Below are positions 19,892 to 30,750 of a DNA stretch of 37,301 nucleotides, piece by piece (the first letter of the stretch is position 1; the number at the start of each line of letters is the position of its first letter). Both the position numbers and the translations under genes were made by a program. Under the pieces are notes generated by a model. That model was not told where the DNA came from. It saw only the letters and a program-made list of their open reading frames with translations, and made no database searches. The stretch comes from Holosporales bacterium (lineage in GTDB: Bacteria; Pseudomonadota; Alphaproteobacteria; UBA3830; JAIRMZ01): positions 1 through 37,301 of the forward strand of contig JAISAP010000050.1 in NCBI GenBank assembly GCA_031266655.1, written 5' to 3'.

Positions 19892-21973
19892 TTAACTGGT
19901 CCCTTTATGCTTTGCGATGATGTCGTCCGCCGCATTTTGCGGAGCCAACTCATACCGAGCAAACTGCATCGTGTACTGCGCACGCCCCTGGCTCATAGAG
20001 CGCAGAGTGTTAACATACCCGAACATCGTCGACAACGGAACAAGCGCCGATATGACGCGCGCATTCGCCCGCTGATCCATCCCGGAAACCTGGCCTCTCC
20101 GGCTGTTCAGGTCTCCAATAACATCGCCCATGTACTCCTCCGGACTTACGACTTCTACGTTCATAAGCGGCTCGAGTATACGGGCGCCCGCCTTGGCCAT
20201 CGCCTCTCGGAAGGCCGATCGCGCCGCGATCTCAAAGGCCAACACGCTCGAGTCCACATCGTGAAACGCTCCGTCCACCAAGGTACACTTCATCCCTACC
20301 ATAGGGAACCCAATTAGGTAGCCCGATTCCGCTGCCAGACGCAAGCCCTTCTCCACACCCGGGATGTATTCCTTCGGAACCGCTCCTCCAAAAATTTTGC
20401 TTTCGAAGACAACTCCGTCGCCAAAGGTCAGAGGCTCAAACAAGATTTTAACGCGTGCATACTGCCCTGCGCCTCCCGTCTGCTTTTTGTGTGTGTAGTC
20501 AATTTCCGCATTTTTAGTAATCGTCTCGCGGTAGGTCACTTGCGGGGCCCCAACGTTCACCTCAACCTTGAACTCCCTCCGCATGCGGTCCACGATGATC
20601 TCTAGGTGCAGCTCCCCCATGCCTTCGATGATCGTCTGCCCGGTTTCGGCGTTCGACCGGACGCGGAAAGAAGGATCTTCTGCCGCTAGACGACTGAGAG
20701 CCACACCCATCTTTTCCTGGTCTGCCTTAGATTTCGGCTCAACCGCTACTTCGATCACTGGGTCCGGGAACTCCATCTTTTCCAGGAGAATGGGCTTGGA
20801 TGGATCGGACAGCGTGTCCCCCGTCGTGGAGTTTTTGAGCCCAGCAACCGCGACAATATCGCCCGTTCCAGCAGTCTTGATGTCTTCCCGATCGTTGGCA
20901 TGCATGAGCAACATGCGCCCGATGCGTTCCCGCTCTCCCTTGGTCGCGTTCAGCACATAGCTCCCTGCCTCAAGCATCCCAGAATAGATGCGCGCAAAGG
21001 TCAGGGTCCCCACGAAGGGATCCACCATGATCTTGAAGGCCAGCGCGGAAAAAGCCTCTTCGTCAGAGGGAGCGCGCTGCTCCTCTTTCTCCGTCTTGGG
21101 ATTGGTCCCCAGCACGGATCCGACATCGAGGGGAGAAGGCAGGTAGTCACAAACCGCATCGAGAAGTGTCTGGACCCCTTTGTTCCTGAAAGCGCTCCCG
21201 CACAGAACAGGGACAAAAGCAGACCGAACGGTGCCCTTCCGTATGCACAACTTCAGCTCTTCTTCCGTAGGAAGTTGCCCTCCCAGGTAGCGTTCCAAAA
21301 TAGCGTCTTCCTGCTCCACGGCCATCTCGACAAGTTCGGCATGGAACTTTTCCGCTTGGGGGAGAAGGTCGCTGGGGATCTCTCCAATTTCGAATTCCGC
21401 GCCAAGCGTCTCGTCTTTCCAGCGAATCGCTTTCATGCTGAGGACGTCGACCACTCCAGCAAAATCCCCCTCTCGACCGATGGGAAGGTTCATAACCAGC
21501 GGCTTCGCCCCGAGGCGCTCCACGATCATATCCACACAGCGGAAGAAGTCCGACCCCATCCGGTCCATTTTGTTGACGAAGCAAATCCGAGGGACGGAGT
21601 ACTTGTCCGCCTGTCTCCACACGGTTTCCGATTGCGGCTCTACGCCAGCCACTCCATCGAAAACAGCCACCGCTCCATCGAGAACGCGCAGGGAGCGCTC
21701 CACCTCGATCGTGAAGTCAACGTGTCCCGGAGTGTCGATGATATTGATGCGATGATCACGCCAAAAACAGGTTGTAGCCGCCGAGGTGATGGTAATCCCA
21801 CGCTCTTGCTCCTGCTCCATCCAGTCCATCGCCGCCGCCCCTTCATGGACTTCACCGATTTTGTGAGACCGGCCTGTGTAGTAAAGGATGCGCTCGGTTG
21901 TCGTCGTTTTTCCCGCATCGATATGCGCCATGATCCCAATATTTCGATAACGCTCGAGGGATTTGGCGGCCAT
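19892..21973 (-). CDS. fusA: Elongation factor G
   Basis: [61 protein letters not shown]. Confidence 0.99.
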   Translation of the reverse strand: MAAKSLERYRNIGIMAHIDAGKTTTTERILYYTGRSHKIGEVHEGAAAMDWMEQEQERGITITSAATTCFWRDHRINIIDTPGHVDFTIEVERSLRVLDGAVAVFDGVAGVEPQSETVWRQADKYSVPRICFVNKMDRMGSDFFRCVDMIVERLGAKPLVMNLPIGREGDFAGVVDVLSMKAIRWKDETLGAEFEIGEIPSDLLPQAEKFHAELVEMAVEQEDAILERYLGGQLPTEEELKLCIRKGTVRSAFVPVLCGSAFRNKGVQTLLDAVCDYLPSPLDVGSVLGTNPKTEKEEQRAPSDEEAFSALAFKIMVDPFVGTLTFARIYSGMLEAGSYVLNATKGERERIGRMLLMHANDREDIKTAGTGDIVAVAGLKNSTTGDTLSDPSKPILLEKMEFPDPVIEVAVEPKSKADQEKMGVALSRLAAEDPSFRVRSNAETGQTIIEGMGELHLEIIVDRMRREFKVEVNVGAPQVTYRETITKNAEIDYTHKKQTGGAGQYARVKILFEPLTFGDGVVFESKIFGGAVPKEYIPGVEKGLRLAAESGYLIGFPMVGMKCTLVDGAFHDVDSSVLAFEIAARSAFREAMAKAGARILEPLMNVEVVSPEEYMGDVIGDLNSRRGQVSGMDQRANARVISALVPLSTMFGYVNTLRSMSQGRAQYTMQFARYELAPQNAADDIIAKHKGTS

Positions 21974-21981
21974 ATCTTTTC

Positions 21982-22452
21982 CTACCAGCGGTAATGGGCA
22001 AACGCACGGTTCGCTTCTGCCATCTTGTGGGTATCTTCCCGCTTCTTGATGGTTGCGCCCCGTCCGTTGAAGGCGTCAATGAGCTCCCCCGCGAGCTTGT
22101 CCGACATCGTCCGCTCGCTCCTCTTGGAGGCGCTAGCGATCAACCACCGCATCGCCAAGGCGCGCGCGCGTTCCGCTCGAACCTCGACGGGAATCTGGTA
22201 GGTCGCGCCCCCCACACGTCGGGACCGAACCTCGATCGAGGGCTTTACCATGTCCAAAACGCCCGTAAAAACATCTATGGCCGCCCGGCTGAGTTTCTTT
22301 TCCGCCTGGTCCACGGCTTCGTAGAAAATGCGCTCTGCTACGGAGCGCTTTCCGTCCAACATCAAGCAGTTGACGAAACGAGACACGAAAACGCTTCCAA
22401 ACCGAGAGTCCGGAAGAATTTCCCTTTTTTCTGCTGCATGCCGCCGTGCCAT
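21982..22452 (-). CDS. rpsG: 30S ribosomal protein S7
   Basis: [46 protein letters not shown]...[26 protein letters not shown]. Confidence 0.98.
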   Translation of the reverse strand: MARRHAAEKREILPDSRFGSVFVSRFVNCLMLDGKRSVAERIFYEAVDQAEKKLSRAAIDVFTGVLDMVKPSIEVRSRRVGGATYQIPVEVRAERARALAMRWLIASASKRSERTMSDKLAGELIDAFNGRGATIKKREDTHKMAEANRAFAHYRW

Positions 22453-22466
22453 CGCTTAAAATTCCC

Positions 22467-22838
22467 TCATTTCGGCTTTTTCACGCCATATTTGGAGCGA
22501 CCTTGCTTCCGATCTTTGACTCCCTGAGTATCCAGAGATCCTCGAACGACATGGTATCGCACCCCAGGCAAATCTCGCACACGTCCCCCTCGGATCAGCA
22601 CAACGGAATGCTCGAGCAAGTTATGTCCTTCGCCCGGTATGTAGGCCGTCACCTCATGCCCACTCGTCAAACGCACACGCGCAATCTTCCGAAGCGCTGA
22701 GTTTGGCTTCTTCGGGGTCGTGGTCGTAACACGCGTACACACTCCCCGTCGCTGCGGACAAGCGACCAAAGCGGGAACCTTGTTTCTTTCTGCAAGCGGC
22801 CGGCGCGGCTTGCGAATCAGCTGGTTAACCGTCGGCAT
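22467..22838 (-). CDS. rpsL: 30S ribosomal protein S12
   Basis: [78 protein letters not shown]-like. Confidence 0.99.
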   Translation of the reverse strand: MPTVNQLIRKPRRPLAERNKVPALVACPQRRGVCTRVTTTTPKKPNSALRKIARVRLTSGHEVTAYIPGEGHNLLEHSVVLIRGGRVRDLPGVRYHVVRGSLDTQGVKDRKQGRSKYGVKKPK

Positions 22839-22877
22839 CTCTCTCCCTCTCTCCCGCCAAAACTCCCTGGCGGCTGC

Positions 22878-22906
22878 ACTCTATCCTCCCAGGACCTTTT
22901 GGTCAA
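22878..22906 (-). promoter_or_regulatory. Putative sigma70-type promoter for rpsL/str/S10 transcription
   Basis: Minus strand TTGACC - 17 nt - TAGAGT (22906 to 22878), ~40 nt upstream of the rpsL ATG. Confidence 0.55.
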
Positions 22907-23020
22907 GCGCCTTTACAAGCCATAAGGGCATCGCAAGCAGCATAAGAGCCCCCTTTGACTCCCCTACCCTTTTCCTTTCTCAAGCGTAGTTTATAATAGG
23001 ACAATAAAGATGGAACAGGA

Positions 23021-24040
23021 ATGACAGAAGTTGAGAGATACGCCGATCGCGGGCGCTGGAGGGAGTTTTGCCGGACCCTGTGGTATAGGGTGCCGTTCCT
23101 ACGGGAGACAGGGATTGGGACCTGTCGTGCTCTAGACTGGCGCGCGCATTGGACGCGTTATCAGACGAAAGTCCGTCTGCTAGAGACACGGCTGAAGGTG
23201 TACCGCATGGAAGAGAGTGGTATCCAAACGCCGGAGCGTCCCACTCCACGGCTGATTGTTTCCTTGACCTCACATCCTCCGCGGATTGCAGAGTCCTACG
23301 CGGCGGTTTACTCGCTTCTCACCCAATCGCTCAAGCCCGATAAGGTAGTTCTGTGGCTCGCCCAGTCGCAGTTCCCCTGCAAGGAGCATGACCTCCCCTG
23401 GGAACTCCTCCACCTGCGCCAATTTGGACTCTCCATCCAGTGGTGCGAAGACTTGAAGGCGCTCAAGAAGATCCTTCCTTCTCTCAGAGCCTATCCAGAC
23501 GACATTGTTGTGCTTGCCGACGACGATATCTTATACCCCAGCAACTGGCTCGAACGGCTCTATGCCGCCCATCAGAAGGATCCCACTTCTATTCAAGCTC
23601 GTGTTACTTATCGAGTCTTCAGGAACGAACACTTTCATTATTACCTGAGGAGAAACTTCCTGTTCTTTGGAAAAGAGGCTCCTCCGTCTCTCTTGTATGT
23701 CCCGCTCGCGCGGATGGGGGTTCTCTACCCTCCCCACGTCTTGACGGAGGAGGTGCTGCGTACGGATCTTGCCATGCAGTTTGCTCCCTACGATGACGAG
23801 CTCTGGTGCTGGATGATGATGATTGTGAGCGGGGCGAAAGTACATGCCTTATGCGGAGGATGGGAAGATCTTATCGAATTGCCGCTGGCAAGACCCTTGG
23901 CGGCCCGTCTGGTGGAGTTTTGCATGTATTTTGGTCATGCTCTGGCAGAGTTTTATCCTGAAGTTCGCACTATCTTGGTCGAGGAAGAGCGCGCTATGCC
24001 GCAAGCTCTTGGCTACGCTCCCGTAGGGCCCGGCGTATAA
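23021..24040 (+). CDS. Glycosyltransferase-like protein (GT-A-type DDD motif)
   Basis: RLIVSLTSHPPRIAESYAAVYSLLTQSLKPDKVVLWLA...DDIVVLADDDILYPSNWLERLY; TATAAT-like box at 22992-22997 upstream. Confidence 0.75.
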   Translation: MTEVERYADRGRWREFCRTLWYRVPFLRETGIGTCRALDWRAHWTRYQTKVRLLETRLKVYRMEESGIQTPERPTPRLIVSLTSHPPRIAESYAAVYSLLTQSLKPDKVVLWLAQSQFPCKEHDLPWELLHLRQFGLSIQWCEDLKALKKILPSLRAYPDDIVVLADDDILYPSNWLERLYAAHQKDPTSIQARVTYRVFRNEHFHYYLRRNFLFFGKEAPPSLLYVPLARMGVLYPPHVLTEEVLRTDLAMQFAPYDDELWCWMMMIVSGAKVHALCGGWEDLIELPLARPLAARLVEFCMYFGHALAEFYPEVRTILVEEERAMPQALGYAPVGPGV

Positions 24041-24046
24041 AAACGC

Positions 24047-26086
24047 GTGAAAAACACACAGCTATTAAGGGCAATCTCTGCATTTGCCTTGGGAGTACTC
24101 AGTACCCTTCCCGAAGCTAAGGCGATGCAGCTCATCTGGAAAGAGCTTCCAAAGGGGTTTCCCTATGCCCGAAACGTGTTCGCTCGTGAGGGAATCCTGG
24201 TCGTACTTTCTGCTCCCGGAACCAACGTAGTTTTGCAGAGAAAAAGCAGTCTTCGCTCACAAGGCCCCGTGATTCCCGCGAACAAGAGGGTGCTTACGAT
24301 ATGGTGCTATGCCAATGACAGATCCCCTTCCTACCCTGCCTTCGAGGCGCATACGAAACTGATCGAGATAGGGGCGGCAGCCTTTCTCAAATCTCGCTTG
24401 AGGTCCCTCTGTATTCCCGCGAGCGTGCGGACGCTGGGGATAGAGTGTTTCTTTTCCTGTAGATCCATCGCTTCTCTTACCTTTGAGCGTGGCTCCCAGC
24501 TTCGAGAAATGGGAACTGGGGCTTTCTCTGGTTCAAGCGTGCCCTTCATCACGATTCCTGTGCGCGTGCAAACACTCAGCACACAGTGCTTTTCGAATTG
24601 CACCTCCCTTACCTGGGTTACTTTTGAGTCTCCTTCTCGCTTGCAAATCGTGGAAGAGGGTGCCTTCTCTTCTTCCCGCTTACAGTCCATCGTCTTGCCA
24701 AGCAGTGTAGAAGAGCTAGGAGAACAATGTTTTTTCTGCTGCCAATTCCTCGTCACCGCTACCTTTGAGCCTGGTTCTCGACTCCAGGCCATTAAGGAAA
24801 GAGCTTTCTGCCGGTCTGGCTTGCAATCCCTTGGTATTCCCGCGAGCGTGCAAACACTCGAAAGAGAGTGTTTTGCGGATTGTGCCTCCCTTACCTGGGT
24901 TACTTTTGAGTCTCCTTCTCGCTTGCAAATCATAGAAGAGGGTGCCTTCTCTTCTTCCCGTTTACAGTCCATCGTCTTGCCAAGCAGTGTAGAAGAGTTG
25001 GGAAAACGATGTTTTTTCTGCTGCCAATTCCTTGCCATCGCCACTTTTGAGCCTCGTTCTCGACTCCAGGCCATTAAGGAAAGAGCGTTCTACCGGTCTG
25101 GCTTACAATCCCTTTGTATTCCCGCGAGCGTGCAAACACTCGAAAGAGAGTGTTTTGCGGATTGCCGATCCCTGAGAGACGTGACCGTCGAAGCCTGCTC
25201 TCAGCTTCGCGTCATTGGAGATAGCGCGTTCGCATGCACCGGTCTTGAGTCTTTCACGATCCCCGCAAGCGTTGAAATACTTGAGATAGAGGGCTTCAAA
25301 AATTGCCCATCTCTAACTTCCGTTGTCTTTGAGCGCCCTTCTCAGCTGCGAACAGTGGGAAAGAGCGCTTTTGCTCGATCCAGCATACAGTCCATTGCAA
25401 TCCCCGCACGTGTAGAGGTTCTGAGCGCACGCTGTTTCTCGGAATGTGTATCTCTTGCCTCAATTACCTTTGAGGAAGGCTCTCGTCTGAGGGTTGTTGA
25501 GAGTGAAGCGTTTTTTAAGACAGCCTTAGTGTACCCCCATCTCCCGAGAGGGGTCACTCTCGGAAGCTGCGTATTCGGGTGTTCTAGCATCAGAGGGCTG
25601 TGTCTCGGAGGGGAATGGGTAAGCGTTTTTAGCGGTGCTTTTGCATATACGGGCATTCCACAAGTCCTCGTGATTCCACGAAACGTTACAGTCCTCCGGG
25701 CTTTCTGTTTCGCTGGGTGCTGGGCACTGACCTCGGTTTCCTTCGAGGCCCCTTCTCAACTGACAAGGATTGAGCAAAGCGCGTTCGCTGGTTCCAGTAT
25801 TCCGTCCCTTTGCATTCCTGCAAGCGTAAAAGTGCTGGAAAGAGCATGTTTCGCACATTGCCCGTCGCTTACCCTCGTCACTTTCGAGGCGGGTTCTCGG
25901 CTAGAGAGGATAGAACCGTATGCCTTCGACAGAAGCCTTCATGCACAAATCGTACTCCCAGACGGGAGGAGCGTCTCGGCTAGACAGCTCCATCGCGGCT
26001 GGAGGCGCCCTTCTCTGCTTTCCCGCCTCATGGGACGAGAAGATGGGACGTATGCCCCTTCCACAGGAGGCTGCTCTGTTCAGTAG
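24047..26086 (+). CDS. Secreted BspA-like leucine-rich repeat protein (LRR_5 / TpLRR type)
   Basis: Signal-like N-terminus MKNTQLLRAISAFALGVLSTLPEAKA. Many ~23-aa repeats of the form F.GSSIPSLCIPASVKVLERACFAHCPSLTLVTFEAGSRLERIE.YAF. GTG start 4 nt after the upstream gene's stop codon. Confidence 0.88.
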   Translation: MKNTQLLRAISAFALGVLSTLPEAKAMQLIWKELPKGFPYARNVFAREGILVVLSAPGTNVVLQRKSSLRSQGPVIPANKRVLTIWCYANDRSPSYPAFEAHTKLIEIGAAAFLKSRLRSLCIPASVRTLGIECFFSCRSIASLTFERGSQLREMGTGAFSGSSVPFITIPVRVQTLSTQCFSNCTSLTWVTFESPSRLQIVEEGAFSSSRLQSIVLPSSVEELGEQCFFCCQFLVTATFEPGSRLQAIKERAFCRSGLQSLGIPASVQTLERECFADCASLTWVTFESPSRLQIIEEGAFSSSRLQSIVLPSSVEELGKRCFFCCQFLAIATFEPRSRLQAIKERAFYRSGLQSLCIPASVQTLERECFADCRSLRDVTVEACSQLRVIGDSAFACTGLESFTIPASVEILEIEGFKNCPSLTSVVFERPSQLRTVGKSAFARSSIQSIAIPARVEVLSARCFSECVSLASITFEEGSRLRVVESEAFFKTALVYPHLPRGVTLGSCVFGCSSIRGLCLGGEWVSVFSGAFAYTGIPQVLVIPRNVTVLRAFCFAGCWALTSVSFEAPSQLTRIEQSAFAGSSIPSLCIPASVKVLERACFAHCPSLTLVTFEAGSRLERIEPYAFDRSLHAQIVLPDGRSVSARQLHRGWRRPSLLSRLMGREDGTYAPSTGGCSVQ

Positions 26087-26652
26087 AGGCCGCCACTCTT
26101 CCAGCGTCGCCCTACGCGGCCACTTCCCGCCTCTGGAGTGTCTCGGCTAGACAGCTCCATCGCGGCTGGAGGCGCCCTTCTCTGCTTGCTCGCCTCATGG
26201 GAAGAGAAGATGGGACGTACGCCCCTTCCACAGGAGGCTGCTCCGTTCAGTAGAGACGGTCACTCCTCCAGCGTCGCCCTACGCGGCCACTTCTCTTCTC
26301 TGGAGCATCTCGGCTAGACAGCTCCATCGCGGCTGGAGGCGCCCTTCTCTGCTTTTCCGCCTCATGGGACGAGAAGGTGGGACGTACGCCCCTTCCACAG
26401 GAGGCTGCTCCGTTCAGTAGAGACGGTCACTCCTCCAGCGTTTTGCTCTATGCGGCGACTTCCCGCCTCTGGAGCATTTCGGCTAGACAGCTCCATCGCG
26501 GCTGGAGGCGTCCTTCTCTGCTTTCCCGTCTTATGGGGAGAGGAGATGGGATGTGCACCCCTTCCGCAGGAGGCTGCTCCGTTCAGTAGAGGCGGTCATT
26601 CCTCCAGCGTTCCGCTCTATGCGGCGACTTCCCGCCTCTGGAGCGTCTCGGC
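25974..26652. repeat. Four-unit ~167-169 bp tandem repeat of the LRR gene 3' end plus rpoC 3' end
   Basis: The TCTCGGC/TTTCGGC boundary recurs at 25974, 26141, 26308, 26477 and 26646. TAGACAGCTCCATCGCGGCTGGAGGCG is present in each copy. The antisense rpoC tail (LQRREVAA*) is at 26112-26147, 26279-26314, 26448-26483 and genuinely at 26617-26652. Confidence 0.93.
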
Positions 26653-29600
26653 GTCGTGGTGCGCAGCAAGCGCCTTGTAACGCGCGATGCTCGCTCCGGT
26701 ACCCGTAGGAATCAGGCGCCCGACAATGATGTTCTCCTTCGGGCCCAACAGTCGATCGGACTTGCCACTGATCGCCACCTCCGTAAGTACACGTGTTGTC
26801 TCCTGAAAGGCCGCAGCAGAAAGGAACGACTTGGTCTGGAGCGATGATTTTGTAATGCCTTGTAGAATAGGCTTACAGATGGCCAACCTTCCATTTTTCT
26901 GGGCAACCTCTGCGTTGAGCGCCTCGAACTCGTCTCGATCGAGCGCTTCTCCTGTCAGGAGGATCGTATCGCCGGGATCCACCACCTCCACTTTTTGCAA
27001 CATCTGCCGGACGATGATCTCAATGTGTTTGTCATCGATTTTCACCCCTTGCAGGCGATATACAGACTGAATCTCATTGATGACATAGTCCGCAAACGCT
27101 TCCACGCCAAGAACCTGCAGAATATCGTGAGGAACGGGATTCCCGTCGACGACAACCTCCCCCCTTCGAAGAAGATCTCCCTCCTGGACGGTCACATATC
27201 TCCATTTTGGCACAAGATATTCCACCGCTGGCAGCGATTCCTCCTCAGGGCGGACAATGATGCGCCTTTTGCCCTTGTAGTCCTTCCCGAACTCAACGCG
27301 TCCATCTATCTCGCTGATAATAGCTCCGTCCTTGGGCTTACGCGCCTCAAACAACTCAGACACGCGCGGCAACCCTCCGGTAATGTCGCGTGTTTTGCTT
27401 GTCTCACGAGGGATACGCGCCATCACGTCTCCTACATGGACGCGATCTCCCTGATTAACGCTGAGGGCAGTATCGACCGACACAAAGTACCGCGCTTCCT
27501 GGCCATTGGCGAGCGTCAGCGGGTGGCCCGCCTTGTCACACACGACCAATCGGGGACGTAGGTCCGCGCTGTGCGCCTGCTGACGCCAGTCCATGACCAC
27601 GCGCGTCGTAATTCCCGTGGTCTCATCAATCGCCTCTTGCAGAGAAACGCCCTCAACGAGGTCCACAAACTGGATGATCCCCTCCTGCTCCGCAATCAGA
27701 GGCACCGTGTACGGATCCCATTCTGCCAACTTTTTCCCTTTCGCCACCGAGTCTCCTTCGTCCACATAAAGAGTGGCGCCATAAGGCAATGTGTAGCTTG
27801 CGCGCTCGCGCCCTCGGGAGTCTTTGAGCACCACTTCCGTATGGCGATCCATGACGACGTTCCTCCCAGAGGTGTCCGTCACAACATTCCGATTCCGAAT
27901 GACCACCGTTGCCTCGAAGGCCGCCTCTGCAGAAGACCGCTTGGAACCTCCCTGCGCGGCTCCTCCCACATGGAAGGTATGCAAGGTCAGCTGCGTTCCA
28001 GGTTCTCCAATGGACTGGGCGGCAATGATGCCAACGGCCTCTCCTGTGTTGACGAGGCATCCCTTCGCTAGGTCTCTCCCGTAGCACTTGGCGCAAGCCC
28101 CTTGTTTCGCCTCGCAGGTGAGGACCGACCGCACTTTCAGCTCCGTGAGGCCCGCCGCTTCGATCTGAGGAAGCAGCGTTTCATCAATGAGCGTGTGGCG
28201 AGGAATCAGCACTTTCCCAGTCTCCTGGTCCACCACATCCTCCGCCACCGTTCGGCCCAAAACGCGATCCGTCAAGGGGACGGCAATCTCTCCGTTTTCC
28301 ATCACATCCCGCAGGATTAAGCCCCGGTCCGTCCCGCAATCCTCGCTCGTGATGACACAGTCTTGCGCCACATCCACCAGACGCCGCGTCAAATACCCGG
28401 AGTTTGCCGTTTTGAGGGAGGTATCCGCCAACCCCTTACGCGCACCGTGCGCAGAGGTGAAATACTCCAGCATCGTGAGCCCTTCTTTGAAGTTTGAGAT
28501 AATCGGTGTCTCGATGATTTGGCCGGACGATTTGGCGATCAAACCGCGCATTCCTATGATTTGCCGCATTTGCGCTGTCGAGCCACGCGCACCAGAATTG
28601 GCCATCATATAAATCGAATTTTCCCGTTTTCCCAAGTTCGCATCGGAGACCCTCTTAATCATCGCCTCCGTCACCGTTTCGCTACACTGTGTCCAGGCGT
28701 CCACCACCTTGTTGTGCTTTTCTCCCTGCGTAATGAGCCCATCCAGATATTGTTGTTCGTATTGAGACACCTTTTTCCTGGTTTGCTCGACGATCTCGTG
28801 CTTTTCCGAAGGAGCAATCAGGTCATCCTTCCCGAAGGAAATCCCCGATGTTGTGACGTATTTGAAGCTTATTTGCATTAAATTATCAGCAAATACAATG
28901 GTACTTTTCTGCCCACAATGCCGGTAGACTTGACCCACCAACTGAGTCACATCCTTACTCGCCAACCGTCGGTTGATGGTATCAAAAGGAATGTGCGGAT
29001 CCCTCGGAAGGATCGACCAAAGGAGCACACGCCCGGGCGTCGTCTGAACGCGTATTTGGTGCATCGAACCATCTGGTTGCATCTCCTCAAGGCGCACCGT
29101 GACACGCGCTTGAAGCTCCACCACTCTCTCCTGTAGAGCATGCTGGACTTCCCCGATGGAGGAAAAGAGCATCCCTTCTCCTTTGCTTTTTTCCTGCTCG
29201 CTGGTGAGGTAATAGAGGCCCAAAACAATGTCTTTGGAGGGCACAATCACCGGCTTTCCATTGGCGGGACTCAGGATATTGTTGGTAGACATCATGAGCA
29301 CGCGCGCCTCCAAACGCGCCTCCAAGGAGAGGGGAACGTGCACCGCCATTTGGTCTCCGTCGAAGTCCGCGTTGAAAGCGGTACAAACCAGCGGGTGCAA
29401 TTGAATGGCTTTGCCTTCCACCAAAACTGGCTCGAAGGCTTGGATTCCTAGCCTATGCAAGGTTGGGGCGCGGTTGAGGAGAACGGGATGCTCGCGCACG
29501 ACCTCCTCCAGGATATCCCAGACTTCCGACCCATTTTTCTCAACCATACGCTTTGCCGCCTTGAGGGTGTTGGCCAAGCCGTACCTCTCTAGGCGCGAAT

Positions 29601-30750
29601 ACACGAAGGGCTTGAACAGCTCCAGCGCCATCCTCCTAGGGATGCCGCACTGATGGAGCTTTAGGCGCGGCCCAGCAACGATCACGCTGCGGCCGGAGTA
29701 GTCCACGCGCTTACCGAGAAGATTTTGACGGAACCGCCCCTGCTTGCCCTTTAACATGTCGGAAAGGGACTTCAAAGGACGACGACTCGTGCCCGTAATA
29801 AGGCGGCCGCGCCTTCCGTTGTCAAACAGGGCATCCACAGACTCTTGCAGCATCCTCTTTTCGTTGCGAATAATAATGTCCGGAGCACGCAGCTCTGTGA
29901 GCCGCCTCAGCCGGTTGTTGCGGTTGATAACGCGCCTGTAGAGATCGTTCAGATCCGATGTCGCAAACCGCCCCCCATCCAGGGGGACCAAAGGACGCAG
30001 CTCGGGAGGAATAACAGGCAGACAGGTCAGCACCATCCACTCCGGCCGCGAGTGGGACTGCAAAAAGGACTCTACGAGCTTAAGGCGTTTGACGATACGC
30101 CTCCGCCGCATCTCCGAAGAAGTGGTGGCGAGCTCTTCGCGCAGGGTCTTGGAGATCTCGGAGAGGTCCAGCGACATAAGCATCGTCTGCAAGGCTTCCG
30201 CCCCAATGCCAGCGCTGAAGGTATCTTCCCCATACGTATCTTGAGCCTGGATGTACTCTTCCTCTGTGAGGAGCTGGTAGAGCTTGAAAGGAGTCAGCCC
30301 CGGCTCGAGCACGACGAAATTCTCGAAGTACAAGATGCGCTCCATGTCCCGCATGCTCATGTCCAGCAGAAGAGCGACCCTGCTGGGAATCGATTTGGTG
30401 AACCAGATGTGGGCGACAGGAGCTGCCAGCTCGATATGCCCCATACGCTCCCGGCGGACCTTTGCGAGCGTCACTTCCACTCCGCACTTTTCGCAAACAA
30501 TGCCGCGATATTTCATGCGTTTATATTTTCCGCATAGGCATTCATAGTCCTTCGTTGGCCCAAAAATACGCGCACAAAAGAGGCCATCGCGCTCCGGCTT
30601 GAACGTGCGATAATTGACCGTCTCCGGCTTTTTTACTTCTCCAAACGACCAGGACCGAATCCGCTCTGGACTCGCCAAAGAAACCCGAAGGGCATCAAAG
30701 TCATCTGGGCCGTTCGCCCCTCCGAAAATCCTTTGCAATTGAGCAATCAT
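26617..30750 (-). CDS. rpoC: DNA-directed RNA polymerase subunit beta'
   Basis: [52 protein letters not shown]. Confidence 0.99.
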   Translation of the reverse strand: MIAQLQRIFGGANGPDDFDALRVSLASPERIRSWSFGEVKKPETVNYRTFKPERDGLFCARIFGPTKDYECLCGKYKRMKYRGIVCEKCGVEVTLAKVRRERMGHIELAAPVAHIWFTKSIPSRVALLLDMSMRDMERILYFENFVVLEPGLTPFKLYQLLTEEEYIQAQDTYGEDTFSAGIGAEALQTMLMSLDLSEISKTLREELATTSSEMRRRRIVKRLKLVESFLQSHSRPEWMVLTCLPVIPPELRPLVPLDGGRFATSDLNDLYRRVINRNNRLRRLTELRAPDIIIRNEKRMLQESVDALFDNGRRGRLITGTSRRPLKSLSDMLKGKQGRFRQNLLGKRVDYSGRSVIVAGPRLKLHQCGIPRRMALELFKPFVYSRLERYGLANTLKAAKRMVEKNGSEVWDILEEVVREHPVLLNRAPTLHRLGIQAFEPVLVEGKAIQLHPLVCTAFNADFDGDQMAVHVPLSLEARLEARVLMMSTNNILSPANGKPVIVPSKDIVLGLYYLTSEQEKSKGEGMLFSSIGEVQHALQERVVELQARVTVRLEEMQPDGSMHQIRVQTTPGRVLLWSILPRDPHIPFDTINRRLASKDVTQLVGQVYRHCGQKSTIVFADNLMQISFKYVTTSGISFGKDDLIAPSEKHEIVEQTRKKVSQYEQQYLDGLITQGEKHNKVVDAWTQCSETVTEAMIKRVSDANLGKRENSIYMMANSGARGSTAQMRQIIGMRGLIAKSSGQIIETPIISNFKEGLTMLEYFTSAHGARKGLADTSLKTANSGYLTRRLVDVAQDCVITSEDCGTDRGLILRDVMENGEIAVPLTDRVLGRTVAEDVVDQETGKVLIPRHTLIDETLLPQIEAAGLTELKVRSVLTCEAKQGACAKCYGRDLAKGCLVNTGEAVGIIAAQSIGEPGTQLTLHTFHVGGAAQGGSKRSSAEAAFEATVVIRNRNVVTDTSGRNVVMDRHTEVVLKDSRGRERASYTLPYGATLYVDEGDSVAKGKKLAEWDPYTVPLIAEQEGIIQFVDLVEGVSLQEAIDETTGITTRVVMDWRQQAHSADLRPRLVVCDKAGHPLTLANGQEARYFVSVDTALSVNQGDRVHVGDVMARIPRETSKTRDITGGLPRVSELFEARKPKDGAIISEIDGRVEFGKDYKGKRRIIVRPEEESLPAVEYLVPKWRYVTVQEGDLLRRGEVVVDGNPVPHDILQVLGVEAFADYVINEIQSVYRLQGVKIDDKHIEIIVRQMLQKVEVVDPGDTILLTGEALDRDEFEALNAEVAQKNGRLAICKPILQGITKSSLQTKSFLSAAAFQETTRVLTEVAISGKSDRLLGPKENIIVGRLIPTGTGASIARYKALAAHHDAETLQRREVAA

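Noticed and set aside
18880-19920. 346 aa plus-strand ORF
   Set aside because: Antisense to tuf; mirrors EF-Tu codon bias and shows no independent protein features.
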